Shown piece by piece: positions 22,401 through 32,715 of a stretch of 64,000 nucleotides of DNA (position 1 is the stretch's first letter; the number at the start of each line of letters is the position of its first letter). Origin of the DNA: Neoarius graeffei (taxonomy: Eukaryota > Chordata > Actinopteri > Siluriformes > Ariidae); NCBI RefSeq assembly GCF_027579695.1, contig NC_083571.1, positions 92,632,186 through 92,696,185 on the forward strand, in the 5' to 3' direction. The notes under the pieces were generated by a model. That model did not search any database. It saw only the letters and a program-made list of their open reading frames with translations, and was not told where the DNA came from. The position numbers and the translations under genes are program-made.

Positions 22401-23675
22401 TGCCTGTGCACCGCTCTATAGGATGTTCTGTCGGGTCCGTATGCCTGTGCACCGCTCTATAGGATGTTCTGTCGGGTCCGTATGCCTGTGCACCGCTCTA
22501 TAGTATGTTCTGTCGGGTCCGTATGCCTGTGCACCGCTCTATAGTATGTTCTGTCGGGTCAGTATGCCTGTGCACCGCTCTATAGTATGTTCTGTCGGGT
22601 CAGTATGCCTGTGCACCGCTCTATAGGATGTTCTGTCGGGTCAGTATGCCTGTGCACCGCTCTATAGGATGTTCTGTCGGGTCAGTATGCCTGTGCACCG
22701 CTCTATAGGATGTTCTGTCGGGTCAGTATGCCTGTGCACCGCTCTATAGGATGTTCTGTCAGGTCCGTATGCCTGTGCACCGCTCTATAGTATGTTCTGT
22801 CGGGTCAGTATGCCTGTGCACCGCTCTATAGGATGTTCTGTCGGGTCAGTATGCCTGTGCACCGCTCTATAGGATGTTCTGTCGGGTCAGTATGCCTGTG
22901 CACCGCTCTATAGGATGTTCTGTCGGGTCAGTATGCCTGTGCACCGCTCTATAGGATGTTCTGTCAGGTCCGTATGCCTGTGCACCGCTCTATAGTATGT
23001 TCTGTCGGGTCAGTATGCCTGTGCACCGCTCTATAGGATGTTCTGTCGGGTCAGTATGCCTGTGCACCGCTCCATAGGATGTTCTGTCGGGTCAGTATGC
23101 CTGTGCACCGCTCTATAGGATGTTCTGTCAGGTCAGTATGCCTGTGCACCGCTCTATAGGATGTTCTGTCAGGTCAGTATGCCTGTGCACCGCTCTATAG
23201 GATGTTCTGTCAGGTCAGTATGCCTGTGTACCACTCCATAGGATATTCTGTCAGGTCAGTATGCCTGTATACCGCTCTATAGGATGTTCTGTCAGGTCAG
23301 TATGCCTGGCTGTGTATTTGACTTGACATCAGTATTATGCCTGGACATGACTGCAGGTTCAAGTCTGGAATAAAGTAGTTGGTTGTAACAAATGGTGTGA
23401 TTTGTCCTTCTTCCCCAAGAACCACCTAAAATACCACACATTGTCAATTCTTTTGCACCCATCAATGTGGGCTTTTTCTTTTATAATCTATACAAATACT
23501 TAATGGAAGGTTGTTAACATTGATTAACAGGAGTAATACTTGGTATGGCAAAGACGTTTGCTTGTGCTCCCAACCTTTAATAGTGGTGCGCCTAGATTTT
23601 TGCTGGTGCGCCCAATTTAAGGGTTGGGAGCACAGTGCTCCTAGGTCAAAAAGTTAGTCTGGAGGCCTATACCCT
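19411..23675. mobile_element. Second element nested in the TIR element
   Basis: Comparison with 44385-44425 shows the host sequence GTGCTA-CCTGGAACC is interrupted between about 19411 and 23675. The inserted DNA begins CAGGGCTCGTGAGTGCGACT and ends GGAGGCCTATACCCTG, so both termini carry CAGGG inverted, as in hAT elements. Frames such as MANQLAKRSADHNQQIKEQI (19806) have no domain I recognise. Most of it is the minisatellite. Confidence 0.6.
20039..23308 (+). repeat. 41-bp minisatellite, about 80 copies
   Basis: Unit: TATAGGATGTTCTGTCGGGT plus CAGTATGCCTGTGCACCGCTC, 41 bp. The array spans 3270 bp, or about 79.8 units, with no frame maintained (41 is not a multiple of 3). Three diagnostic sites vary: G or T in TAGGATG, A or G in GTCRGGT, and A or C in GTCMGTATG. 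The edge units carry the A state (GTCAGG) and scattered substitutions. The core is homogenised to GTCGGG, as expected for unequal exchange. Confidence 0.97.
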
Positions 23676-23938
23676 GGAACCGGTTTTTCTGGCCCAGAGC
23701 CAGTTCTTTGTCAGTGGAAACAGAAAACCCGGTTCCAAACTAAGCACTGACCCCGAACCAGCCCTGGAACTGATTTGGTGGAAAAGGGGTACATGTTGAC
23801 GTTTGTAGCTAACGCTAACTGCTAGGTAGTTAAGATCAAAGATGACTAAAAGATGGTTATACGGGTCCGAATTTCTGATGTACTCTGGGGATAATACGAT
23901 CAAAGTGCCCCATCCATCTCCCCTCACGGAATGGATAG

Positions 23939-24130
23939 ATGACGAAGTTGTGGCCTGACGTCAGCTACGTTGACACTGTTGGTTATTTTTTTCTTAGCGA
24001 GGGCGTTGATGGCGAGGAGCAAAGGAACTACAAAAGCGCAGAGGCGTACAATTATCTACACAGGAATAAAATTGGAAAAATTGTGTGTAAAAGAGAGGAT
24101 GAGTTTATTTACTTAAAGGCTGAGGTCGAG
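23939..24130 (+). pseudogene. YqaJ-transposon-type protein fragment
   Basis: The frame contains WPDVSYVDTVGYFFLSEGVD and NYKSAEAYNYLHRNKIGKIV. This wording resembles the region just before the nuclease domain in multi-copy fish YqaJ-type proteins, and would follow the segment found at 8675-8860. No nuclease motif is present, and the frame runs into an A-run at 24149. Assignment is from memory of the family. Confidence 0.4.
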
Positions 24131-24912
24131 CCTAGCCAGAGCGCCCAAAAAAAAAAAAAAAACATGCAGTCATGCAGCAGCTATCATCTGGAAGGTAGGC
24201 CATGCCAGAGTAGAGCGATGGGATTACTGTACTGGTTTACTAATAATGTAGTGTTTATATATTGTAAGTTGCTTTGGACAAAAGCGACTGCCAAATACCA
24301 TAACTACAACCATATTAGCCATCAGCACCGAGCTCTAGTCTAATCAAACTCTACCAGCCGACTGTACCGTAACGTTTCTTGTATAGGCTCAAGAAGCAAA
24401 AGCTCAGCCAGAGAAGCATAGGCTCACCATTTTAATGCAGATGCAAATGCTACCAAACTTTGGAAACAAACATACCATACTTAATTCCTTGTCTATGTAT
24501 TTGTCCAAGCTTCTTCAACTTCTTAACTCCCCCGATCATTCCAGATATCGGATGGTTATTTGTAGACTGTGTGCTTACGATCGTGCTTCAGCACTGGTCG
24601 CGCTTGGATTCTCTTGGCTACATGCACTTATTGTTCATCACTTTGAATAAAAACGTCAGCTAAATAAATGACTAATGTAGTGTAATGTTTGAATAATGTA
24701 CAATACCTAAACAACAATTACACAGAATTAATGCTGTTGATTAATCCATTTCTGGAGGAATAAGTTAATCACCATGGGGTGTTATTCAAGTAAAAAATGG
24801 TTTGTTTGTTTTTTTTTGTCTTCGACTAGAGGAAACTTAAGGGCCACTTTATTTTGGCCTGGGCCACTAAGAATTCAGGGATGCTGGCCCAAGTGGCGAC
24901 CAAGCACTGAAG
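24131..24912. other. Repeat debris, L2-like tail
   Basis: A phrase at 24263-24300 (TTGTAAGTTGCTTTGGACAA then AAGCGACTGCCAAATACC) resembles the tail shared by fish L2 elements and their SINE partners. The remainder has no recognisable feature. Confidence 0.4.
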
Positions 24913-25808
24913 TTAAAGAGGAACTGAAGGCAAATTTATCATCAAAATTCTGTTTCTCATTTTATAAAATGTAGGAACACATTTCTGACAACTATTTTGT
25001 CACTGCTATAGCAAGTTATGAGTGAAATACGCCATGTAATACATCAGTCCATATGTCAAAGCAATGGCCATAAACGAGATTCGCCGAGACCTGCGTAAGA
25101 CGGAAGTAAAACGTACAGTGGAAATCAAAGTGACCAACATCTGCCAACGCTGTCAAAAGACGCACACGCCCTCCATCGAATGCTGACGTAATCAAGCCGG
25201 AAGTTTTCCGTGTCCGAAATTGCTCCCTACTCACTATATAATGCGGACACCACTTTGTAGTGCTGTCCGAAACCTTAGTGAGGATTATGTGGGAAATGCG
25301 CTCAGTATAATATGTATTTATCACAAAAATACATGCATATATTTATCACTTTGAAAACCCACCAGCCGCCTGATCTGGCACGTTTTAATTGTGCGACAGT
25401 AAGGACGTAAATACCAGCATGACGGACTAATCTTTATCCTGTCGTCTTTCCAACTCTTCTCTACTCCACGTTGGTTCGAAGTCGAATGGAATAATCTCCA
25501 TCACTGATGAAGCTGGCAAATCTCGAAATTAATCTAAATTGGAATGATATGGCGATCTGGCCGCTGTGTAAACAGGTTTCAAAATGGCCGCGTTGACACT
25601 TCACATTTGAAGTCTCGCGCGGATAAGCGACACCTGCCGTGGACGAAACAAACTACATTCGATATGGCTAAAAACCGAAAAGGTGGATAAGTGTAATATA
25701 ATACGCCAATACGAGTTAAGATATAAGGTTACTAAAACTGAAAACGTAATTGAATAACACGTTAATTAAGAAATAAAAAGTTTAAAAATGACTTCAGTTC
25801 CCCTTTAA
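24913..25808. mobile_element. TTAA-flanked element (Kolobok/piggyBac-like), 896 bp
   Basis: TTAA at 24913-24916 and 25805-25808 flanks inverted ends AGAGGAACTGAAG and CTTCAGTTCCCCT. TTAA target choice is used by the piggyBac and Kolobok superfamilies. No coding frame remains. Near the right end it has CAAAATGGCCGCG (about 25580), a YY1-like word. Confidence 0.75.
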
Positions 25809-26207
25809 TTTTTAACCCTGTTCTCGATAACATCGCAGGGCGGCACGGTGGTGTAGTGGTTAGTACTGGTCGCCTCACAGCAAGAAGATTCTGGGTTCGA
25901 GCCCAGCGGCCGGCGAGGGCCTTTATGTATGGAGTTTGCATGTTCTCCCCGTGTCTGCGTGGGTTTCCACCAGGTGCTCCGGTTTCCCCTACAGTCCAAA
26001 GACACGTGGTTAGGTTAAAGTAGTTCTAGAATTTTAGAACCCACTATTGATGAAAATGTAGTATAAGGGTATATATATTCAATGTATGCAAATTAAAAAT
26101 AAAAAATTTCCCCATCAAAGGGGTGTATTTGAGCGACAAAACCGAGCTTCTGGGAAGCATTTCCTGGAAATCCCAGTCGGGAGTCACGTGACCGATGACG
26201 TAGTAAA

Positions 26208-26318
26208 TTGACCAGGATGGCAGCATCCAGTATAAACACAAGCGAAATGAGTGAATCAGACAGCGATTATTCAGACGAAATTGTGTCTGAAGACGAAAGT
26301 GAATCGTGTTCCAGTCGA
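26208..26318 (+). pseudogene. Acidic short first exon of the Kolobok-like element
   Basis: The frame reads MAASSINTSEMSESDSDYSD then EIVSEDESESCSSRG, extremely acidic and serine-rich. It is followed by a GTGAGT-like donor near 26319. It may be the first exon of an accessory protein. No domain is recognised. Confidence 0.4.
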
Positions 26319-26715
26319 GGTGAGTCGATGCACAACATTTTTTCTACTAAATCAGAGGTCTGGGCCGAAATGTGCGTCGTGATCGGCAGTATATTTGGGG
26401 CGAACCGATGGCGTTCAAGCGGCCTTTCCAACAACACGGAAATGACTGCAGCTGTCAAAGTCTGCTTTGTGTGAGTTCGGAGCTTGGGGAGAAGAAAAAT
26501 GCGGGCCTGAATGGGGACAGTCACGGCTGTATCGTAGAAGTGCAAAGCAGGAACTCGTCCAGGGATCGTCTAGTTCTTGTTTAGTTAAAGAACCCTTTAA
26601 TTGTCCTAAAGGTTCGGGAAGCTCGTTCAAAGCGCGCCTCAAGATTCTCCCATGGACTATAAAAAACACTTTTCCCTTTATACTCACCAGCATAAATATG
26701 TGCACTAGCCTTCAA

Positions 26716-26868
26716 CTAGCACCAGTCTGCCCTCATCCGCTTTACTTGCCGGTTCCACTCAGCGAGATCGTATCCATTATTCTTATCAGGATCAGGGAAC
26801 TGATGCAGAGATACTCTGTCTTTGTTGGTTTTAGAACAGCCGTACGCGACACACTTTTTTACCATCGT
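26716..26868 (-). pseudogene. THAP domain fragment in the Kolobok-like element
   Basis: From the internal Met the frame reads MVKKCVAYGCSKTNKDRVSL then HQFPDPDKNNGYDLAEWNRQ. The CxxxxCSK and HQFP motifs are the start of a THAP zinc finger, and AEWNRQVKRMRADW is the following helix. It breaks off before the CxxH half. THAP domains bind the terminal repeats of such transposons. Confidence 0.7.
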
Positions 26869-27479
26869 ATACAGTGGAAATAATCCGTAGATCCGCGAAT
26901 TGTCACTCACAGTCACAGTATGTACAGGAAGTGAGCTGTCTAGCTTGTCGATTTACTACGTCATCGGTCACGTGATCGCAGCACGATGTTTTGCTCGTGG
27001 GCTATCGCAGAAAATCCTCTATAAAATCATTACGGATAAACATTTTTTAGTGATTTTTTTTGTAATATACTACAAATATTAGTATTCATCGTTACATGCA
27101 AAGGCGATTTTCAAATTCTAAAACTACTTTAATATGGGACGGCCTGGGGCTGAGGTGCGCTTGAGTGAGGCACCTAACTCCCAACTGCTCCCGGGCGTTG
27201 TTAGCATGGCTGCCCACTGCTCTGGGTATGTGTGTGTGCTCATTGCTCACGTGTGTGCGTTCACTGCTTCAAATGGGTTAAATGCAGAGAGGAATTTCAC
27301 AAGTGTGAGATGAATAAAGTTGCGCTTTCTTTTTCTTTTCCTTTTTGTCTTTAACGTTAAGAGAAGGAAACTTTATAACCGGAACCAACAGGTGTTCCAC
27401 ATCATATGTTAACTATAAAGAAATACAAAAGTACATTGTGTCATTCATTAAGCTAATTTTTTTTTTTATCACTAGCAAA

Positions 27480-28228
27480 TTGCTGTTGATCAGAGGCATA
27501 AACCACTTCAGGAAGCGCTGTTATTGACGACAGAGGCGGAGTATAGGAGCCTGGTGAGGGACTTTGCTGTGTGGTGCAACAGGAACCATCTGCAGCTCAA
27601 CACCTCGAAGACCAAGGAGCTGGTCATTGACTTTGGGAGGTCCAGACCAAGGTCACAACCAGATCTGATCGAGGGAGTTGAGGTTGAAGCTGTGGATTCC
27701 TACAAGTACCTCGGGCTGTGGCTGGACAGCAAGCTGGACTGGACTAGCAACACCAAACACTTATACAGGAAGGGACAGAGCAGGCTATACTTCCTTAGGA
27801 GGCTGCGATCCTTTAACATCTGCAGGAAACTCCTGTGGATGTTCTATCAGTCTGTGGTCGCCAGTGTCCTGTTTTACACCGTGGTGTGCTGGGGGGCAGC
27901 ACATCCAAGGAGGACACATCCAGGCTGGACAAGCTGATCAGGCGGGCCGGCTCTGTGGTCGGCATGAAGCTGGACTCTCTGGTGACGGTGGCAGAGAAGG
28001 GGTCTATGGACAAACTATTGAACATCATGGACGACGCCAGTCACCCTCTGCAGACCGGCATCAGCACCCAGAGGAGCCTGTTCAGTGACAGAATGCTCCT
28101 TCCCAAGTGCAGGACAAACAGACTTAAAAACTCCTTTGTCCCTCACGCCATCAGACTGTACAACTCCTCTCTGGGGGGGAGGAGGGGTAACAGGAGGACA
28201 GAGGACGGGAAGGAGCAGTAGCCTAGCC
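27480..28228 (+). pseudogene. Rex1-type LINE reverse transcriptase 3' end
   Basis: A 5'-truncated copy coding the C-terminal part of a Rex1/Babar-like LINE. It shows NHLQLNTSKTKELVIDFGRS, VDSYKYLGLWLDSKLDW, QSRLYFLRRLRSFNICRKLL and VASVLFYTVVCWG. After a frameshift near 27905 come TSRLDKLIRRAGSVVGMKLD and RLKNSFVPHAIRLYNSSLGG. The catalytic YADD motif is upstream and missing. At 28220 it ends next to an AT-rich tail. Confidence 0.8.
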
Positions 28229-28323
28229 TAACAATAAGCAATACCGGACAATGTGCAATATTGTTAGTTTATTCGCATGTATAAGGACATTAAGTTGTAT
28301 AATAGCAATTTTAAATAAATAAA

Positions 28324-28748
28324 TGCGGTAGTCTCACAACCCGGATAGTAAACAATAAACATGGAGTCGTTAGTGTTGCTGGTCTTGGTGCTGTGGCTTG
28401 TTGTCACCAACAACGCCAACAGATACTGGCAAGAGGAGGCGAGGCGCATAAGGCTTCAGAAATTCTCGTAATTCTTCTTCTTCCGGGTTTACGGTGTTTA
28501 CAGATCCCAGCGTGCTCGCGGGGCGTGAGAGGACACTCCTCCTCACCAATCAGTGCACTGGGGAGTGTCTCCTCATGCCCCTAGCCTCACTCAGCTCGGT
28601 TTGGCTCGCTTCAGCCCTACTCCAAAACCGTGCGAGTTTTGGGGGCTGAGCAGGGCTGAAGCGAGCCGAGTCGTGCTGTTCTGAGGTAGTCGAAACGCGA
28701 GCCATGTCGAGCTGAAGTGAGCTGAAAAAGGGTAGTGGAAAAGGGCCA
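28324..28748. mobile_element. TGCCGCTTTTCCACTAC MITE (copy 4), 5'-truncated
   Basis: Begins within the family at GCGGTAGTCTCACAACCCGG and runs to the right terminus GGAAAAGGGCCA at 28748. The left third is missing. It retains the start of the small shared frame (MESLVLLVLVLWLVV, from 28362). Confidence 0.85.
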
Positions 28749-29196
28749 TAAGCTCGCAACAGGCCCTCGTGTTGCGTCACACTTAGGATGGGCAGGCCCA
28801 GGCTAGGTTATTTCACCTTCACTACTGTTGAAGTAAGAAATCTGGGTGTTATTCTGGACTCTACTCTTTCTTTTGACTCACACATTAAAAGTATTACTAA
28901 AACAGCTTTTTTTCACCTGAAAAGTCTCTCCAAACTCCGTCCCTCTTTAACTTCATCTGCAGCTGAAACGCTTATACATGCTTTTGTCACCTCAAGACTG
29001 GACTACTGCAATACCCTCCTCGATGGCTCACTCACACCAGGCCCTGGGATCATATCACTCCTATTCTATGGACCCTTTTCACGTGACGTCACGACAAACG
29101 CGGCCGCCATTTTGGACATGTACTACCAGTAGTTTACCACAGCCAGCATTGAGGAACGGCAGCAAAGAAAGTGGTTATTTTCAGCAAGACTTCCAT

Positions 29197-29345
29197 CATG
29201 CCACTATGTTGTTGTGCACCTGGATGTAGTAACCATCAACAAACAAGGCAAGGGTTATCATTATCGGATCCCGGTAGATGCTGACCGACGGAGAAGATGG
29301 ATAGCGGCATACCAACGCTTGTGTAGTGACCACTTTGTTGGAGGT
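29197..29345 (+). pseudogene. THAP domain fragment with frameshift
   Basis: MPLCCCAPGCSNHQQTR in one frame is followed, one frameshift later near 29245, by KGYHYRIPVDADRRRRWIAA and LCSDHFVGG before a GTAAG donor at 29343. The C-x4-C opening and the CSDHF closing motif are the zinc ligands of a C2CH THAP finger. The frameshift and shortened middle make it non-functional. It is probably the first exon of the element's transposase. Confidence 0.75.
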
Positions 29346-29400
29346 AAGACGAATAAAATTAGCCAGAAAAGGCATTACATTGCTGTTAACATTCCATTCT

Positions 29401-29578
29401 AGTTTACTGTAATTATGATCTGGCAGCTATTTACACCGGATCCAGTGTAAATAGCCGCCGGAGCCAACGTCCGAGGTTCCGGAGCGCGCTTGCTCGCGGC
29501 CCGGCCGAACGTTGGCTCCGGCAGCTATTTACACTGGATCCGGTGTAAATAGCTGCCAGATCATAATTACAGTAAACT
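29401..29578. repeat. Hairpin, 70-bp arms
   Basis: Arms 29401-29470 and 29509-29578 are near-perfect reverse complements around a 38-nt GC-rich loop. The arms begin AGTTTACTGTAATTATGATC. Each arm contains a further small palindrome around GGATCC. It sits inside the THAP-type element next to the splice donor. Confidence 0.9.
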
Positions 29579-30088
29579 AGTAAATACAGTTTTCTGCATC
29601 TCGCTCCTTTTTCTTTTATGTTTGTCGCCTTCCTCGCATTCAAACCGATTTGAGCCGAAGTCCACTACATGTCCAAAATGGCGGTCGCGTTTACGAAGGT
29701 CACGTGACTGAAAAGGGTCCATACAACCTGCACTGGCTCCCAGTTAAATACCGCATCCAGTATAAAATTCTTACTTGTCTACAAATCCCTACATAACCTG
29801 GCCCCTCCCTATTTATCAAATCTCCTAACTCCATACCAGTTACCTCTAAATCTTCGCTCCACAGATGTCCACCTATAGACCCTTCCCGCATGACGTCACC
29901 GCGCCGCGAGATTTCGGTAGTCGCCATATTGGAAGACCAAGTACACATCTATGCAAGTACATACATACATAAAACAAACTACACCTGAAATGTAGCCAGG
30001 GCCGGTTCTGCCCTAATCTGGACCCGGGTGCAACATCGCACAACCCCCCCCCAAAAAACAACAACACACCAGTCTAAATCAGGACAAC

Positions 30089-30958
30089 CAGTGTTCGAAC
30101 TACGGGGGTACTCGGGGGATCCGAGATCCCCTGAAACAGACATGAGATCCCTTGAAAACGTGATTTGGGAAATGTTGGGGGGGGGGGGGGGGGGGGGGTC
30201 TCTAAAATATTGGCAAAATGATGTTTATTGACACAGCAATCATGTGTAACGGGAATCATTTACATATCCGAAGTGTGTTTACATCAAAGATAAAATAAAC
30301 CGATATGACAACAACTGGCGGCACGGTGGTGTAGTGGTTAGCGCTGTCGCCTCACAGCAAGAAGGTCTGGGTTCGAGCCCCGTGGCCAGCGAGGGCCTTT
30401 CTGTGCGGAGTTTGCATGTTCTCCCCGTATCCGCATGGGTTTCCTCCGGGTGCTCCGGTTTCCCCCACAGCCCAAAGACATGCAGGTTAGGTTAACTGAT
30501 GACTAAATTGACCGTGAGTGTGAATGGTTGTCTGTGTCTATGTGTCAGCCCTGTGATGACCTGGCGACTTGTCCAGGGTGTACCCCGCTTTTCACCCGTA
30601 GTCAGCTGGGATAGGCTCCAGCTTGCCTGCGACCCTGTAGAAGGATAAAGCGGCTAGAGATAATGAGATGAGATGACAACGACTGCTGCTGCCAGGTTGG
30701 TTGTTGAGTAGCCTGACTGTTTTTTTTTCTTGTGTGTGGGATCATTGTTGACGCGAGGTTGTTTTTTGAACATGCCAATGCGGACACGATTTCCCCTGAT
30801 GAGTTATGACTTCAGACGCGATGCGTGTGTGGAGTCCGCGTGATATGTGCGTAAGATAGGCTTCTCATGTGCTTGGAGATCCGCGCTCCGAGACAAGCGC
30901 AAGCACCCCCCAGGGAAAAAAGGGACCCCCCGAAAATATCGGCATAGTTTGAACACTG
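30089..30958. mobile_element. hAT element, 870 bp, 8-bp target duplication
   Basis: Ends CAGTGTTCGAACTA and TAGTTTGAACACTG. The perfect duplication AGGACAAC lies at 30081-30088 and 30959-30966. A partial copy of the host element at 31870-31895 shows the uninterrupted site (ATCAGGACAACCATCACATA). A G-run at 30178-30198 and a complete SINE lie within. Confidence 0.92.
30316..30677 (+). mobile_element. tRNA-headed SINE (tail type A), complete
   Basis: The head has the A-box region GTGGTGTAGTGGTTAGC and B box GGGTTCGAGCCCC. The body contains TTTGCATGTTCTCCCCGT and CAAAGACATGCAGGTTAGG. The tail contains TGACCTGGCGACTTGTCC and ends GATAATGAGATGAGATGA. It lies inside the hAT at 30089. Confidence 0.92.
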
Positions 30959-31689
30959 AGGACAACCATCACATAACTATAAACATTTTATATCAACTAT
31001 TTTAACTAAATGGGCTATAATAAATAAGCCTGCAGGCAGCCACGGCGGGCTGCCTCAGAAAAGTAACCATTTGTCCTACCTTAACTCGTTTTGCTTTTTC
31101 TGCCTCCTTTTTTGTATTTTCGACCCTGCGTTTATTTTCTTTCCTTTTCTGAAAACCCGATTTGTGTCCAGACATTTTGTTCTGCTATTTTGTTCTACTG
31201 TCTCCTGGCAGAAAGCTCCTTGGTTTGCTTGTGTCTCAATCACAGCTGGTATTCTGTAGAAAGACTTCTTTTCACCTTTCCCATCAGCTTTGTTGGAACC
31301 AGGGCTTTGAACCGGAATTTTTTTCCTATTGGTTCGTTCCGAACAGAAACGGAATTTTAACGTTTCCGGTTTTGGGTTCCACCATTAAATAGACGTTCCC
31401 GAACCGGTTAGAACAAAAAAATTTCGTTACCGGAACGGTTAATTACGTTCCCTGTCAGCGGTTTAACAAATGGCTATAAAATTATGTCTCTGTCTCATCC
31501 AGCTTAAGCCAAATGTAGGCTAATTCTATTACAACCTTCATTAAATAAGACAAGAAATAATTCAAAACAATTATTTCAAATGATGGCGATTTGGATTCTC
31601 AGTATGTCTTCCCATCCACACAAACAGAAAAAGTGCCAAAAATGAAAGAGAATTCGTTGAGTGTGTTACCAAAGGCTAGTCAGGCCCTA

Positions 31690-32112
31690 TAGAGGGCTAC
31701 CGCATGACGTCACCGCGCCGCGAGATTTTGTTACGCGCCATATTGGAAGACCAAGTACACATCTATGCAAGTACATACATACATAAAACAAATACAGCTG
31801 AAATGTAGCCAGGGCCGGTTCTGCCCTAATCTGGACCCGGGTGCAACATCGCCCAAAAAAACAAAACACCAGTCTAAATCAGGACAACCATCACATAACT
31901 ATAAACATTTTATATCAACTATTTTAACTAAATGGGCTATAATAAATAAGCCTGCAGGCAGCCACGGCGGGCTGCCTCAGAAAAGTAACCATTTGTCCTA
32001 CCTTAAAACTCGTTTTGCATTTTCTGCCTCCTTTTTTGTATTTTCAACCCTCCGTTTATTTTCTTTCCTTTTCTGAAAACCCGATTTGTGTCCAGACATT
32101 TTGTTCTGCTAC
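31690..32112. mobile_element. Partial copy of the TAGACCC element
   Basis: From GCATGACGTCACCGCGCCGC onward it repeats the left part of the element that begins at 29876, and continues past the point where the hAT at 30089 entered that copy, so it is an empty-site witness. It ends at about 32112 (GACATTTTGTTCTGCTA). Confidence 0.85.
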
Positions 32113-32180
32113 CAACGAACTAACTCGTCAGGTCTCGTCTCTCGAGCCCGCGATGATTCCCGTGGGAAGGACAACAACTG

Positions 32181-32715
32181 ATGGTGATGATACACGGGGC
32201 AACTTTTTGGGCAATGTTGCCGAGCAATGTTGCTGGGCAATTGCGTTTTGACTCTTTTCTATTGAGATTGGGCAACATTGTTTCTTTCTGAATGGTTTTG
32301 ATAATCTCTGGCAACTTTTTGAGATAAGCCAATCAGAACGCGAGTATCGAGTCATGTGACCTCCAGTGAGGTTCGGATCAGAAATTTCAAACAAATATGG
32401 CGGCCGCTCAGTGTCAGTGGAGTGAAGCGATGGAGAGACTCCTCATCTGTTTTTACGCCGGTAAGTTATTTTAATATTCTATATGGAGGAATTTACCTCA
32501 CCAAAGCTCTAAAAAACAACAGACAGCTTGATTAAATGGTCACAGCAAAAATTAAGACATCGTTTTTTTTAGCTAACTGTAAACTGCCGTTGCTAACTGT
32601 TGTTGCCCATTGTTAGTTGCCCTGAAAAGTTGCCCTGTGTCTCACCTAGTTGCCCGTTGCCAGCAACATTGCTCGGCAACATTGCCCAAAAAGTTGCCCC
32701 GTGTATCATCACCAT
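32181..32715. mobile_element. MITE with ATGGTGATGATACACGGGGC ends, 535 bp
   Basis: About 55 bp of inverted terminal repeat: ATGGTGATGATACACGGGGC plus AACTTTTTGGGCAATGTTGC at the left and the inverse at the right. Near 32398-32460 a short exon-like frame (MAAAQCQWSEAMERLLICFY) precedes a GTAAGT donor, like the opening of a Myb/SANT-type helper protein of Harbinger elements. That similarity is weak. Confidence 0.8.

Larger units (their letters stand above)
19020..23790. mobile_element. TIR element, CCCCTTTTCCACCAAATCAG ends, swollen by nested DNA
   Basis: The left end (ACCCCTTTTCCACCAAATC from 19020) and the right end (its inverse, ending GGTGGAAAAGGGGT at 23790) match over about 45 bp. A compact relative without the internal cargo is at 43981-44528, which shows the normal length is about 0.5 kb. 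The extra DNA, 19411-23670, is a second element plus a minisatellite. No convincing target duplication was found. Confidence 0.8.
26015..27132. mobile_element. Kolobok-like element in a SINE, 1.1 kb
   Basis: TTAA duplicates lie at 26015-26018 and 27129-27132. Inverted ends read AAGTAGTTCTAGAATTT and AAATTCTAAAACTACTT. Inside are subterminal inverted words CACGTGACCGATGACGTAGT (26184-26203) and their complement (26944-26973). A THAP fragment on the minus strand supports Kolobok over piggyBac, since Kolobok transposases are known to carry THAP domains. Confidence 0.8.
25839..27345 (+). mobile_element. tRNA-headed SINE (tail type B), split by a TTAA element
   Basis: The head at 25839-26018 has an A-box region (GTGGTGTAGTGGTTAG) and a B box (GGGTTCGAGCCC). 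The tail resumes at 27129 with TATGGGACGGCCTGGGGCTG. The uninterrupted arrangement is seen at 41385-41600, where the same junction reads GTTAAGTTAATATGGGACGG. The TTAA element sits exactly in that TTAA. Confidence 0.85.
29069..29721. mobile_element. THAP-type TIR element, 653 bp, TA flanks
   Basis: Inverted ends TGGACCCTTTTCACGTGAC and TGAAAAGGGTCCA are flanked by TA (29067-29068 and 29722-29723). Subterminal TGACGTCA and GCGGCCGCCATTTTGG are at the left, and CCAAAATGGCGG at the right. It holds a THAP fragment and a 178-bp hairpin. It interrupts the L2 reading frame. Confidence 0.8.

Noticed and set aside
20039-23308. CRISPR-like regular array
   Set aside because: Units are directly abutting and near-identical with no unique spacers, and the context is a fish transposon; it is a minisatellite.
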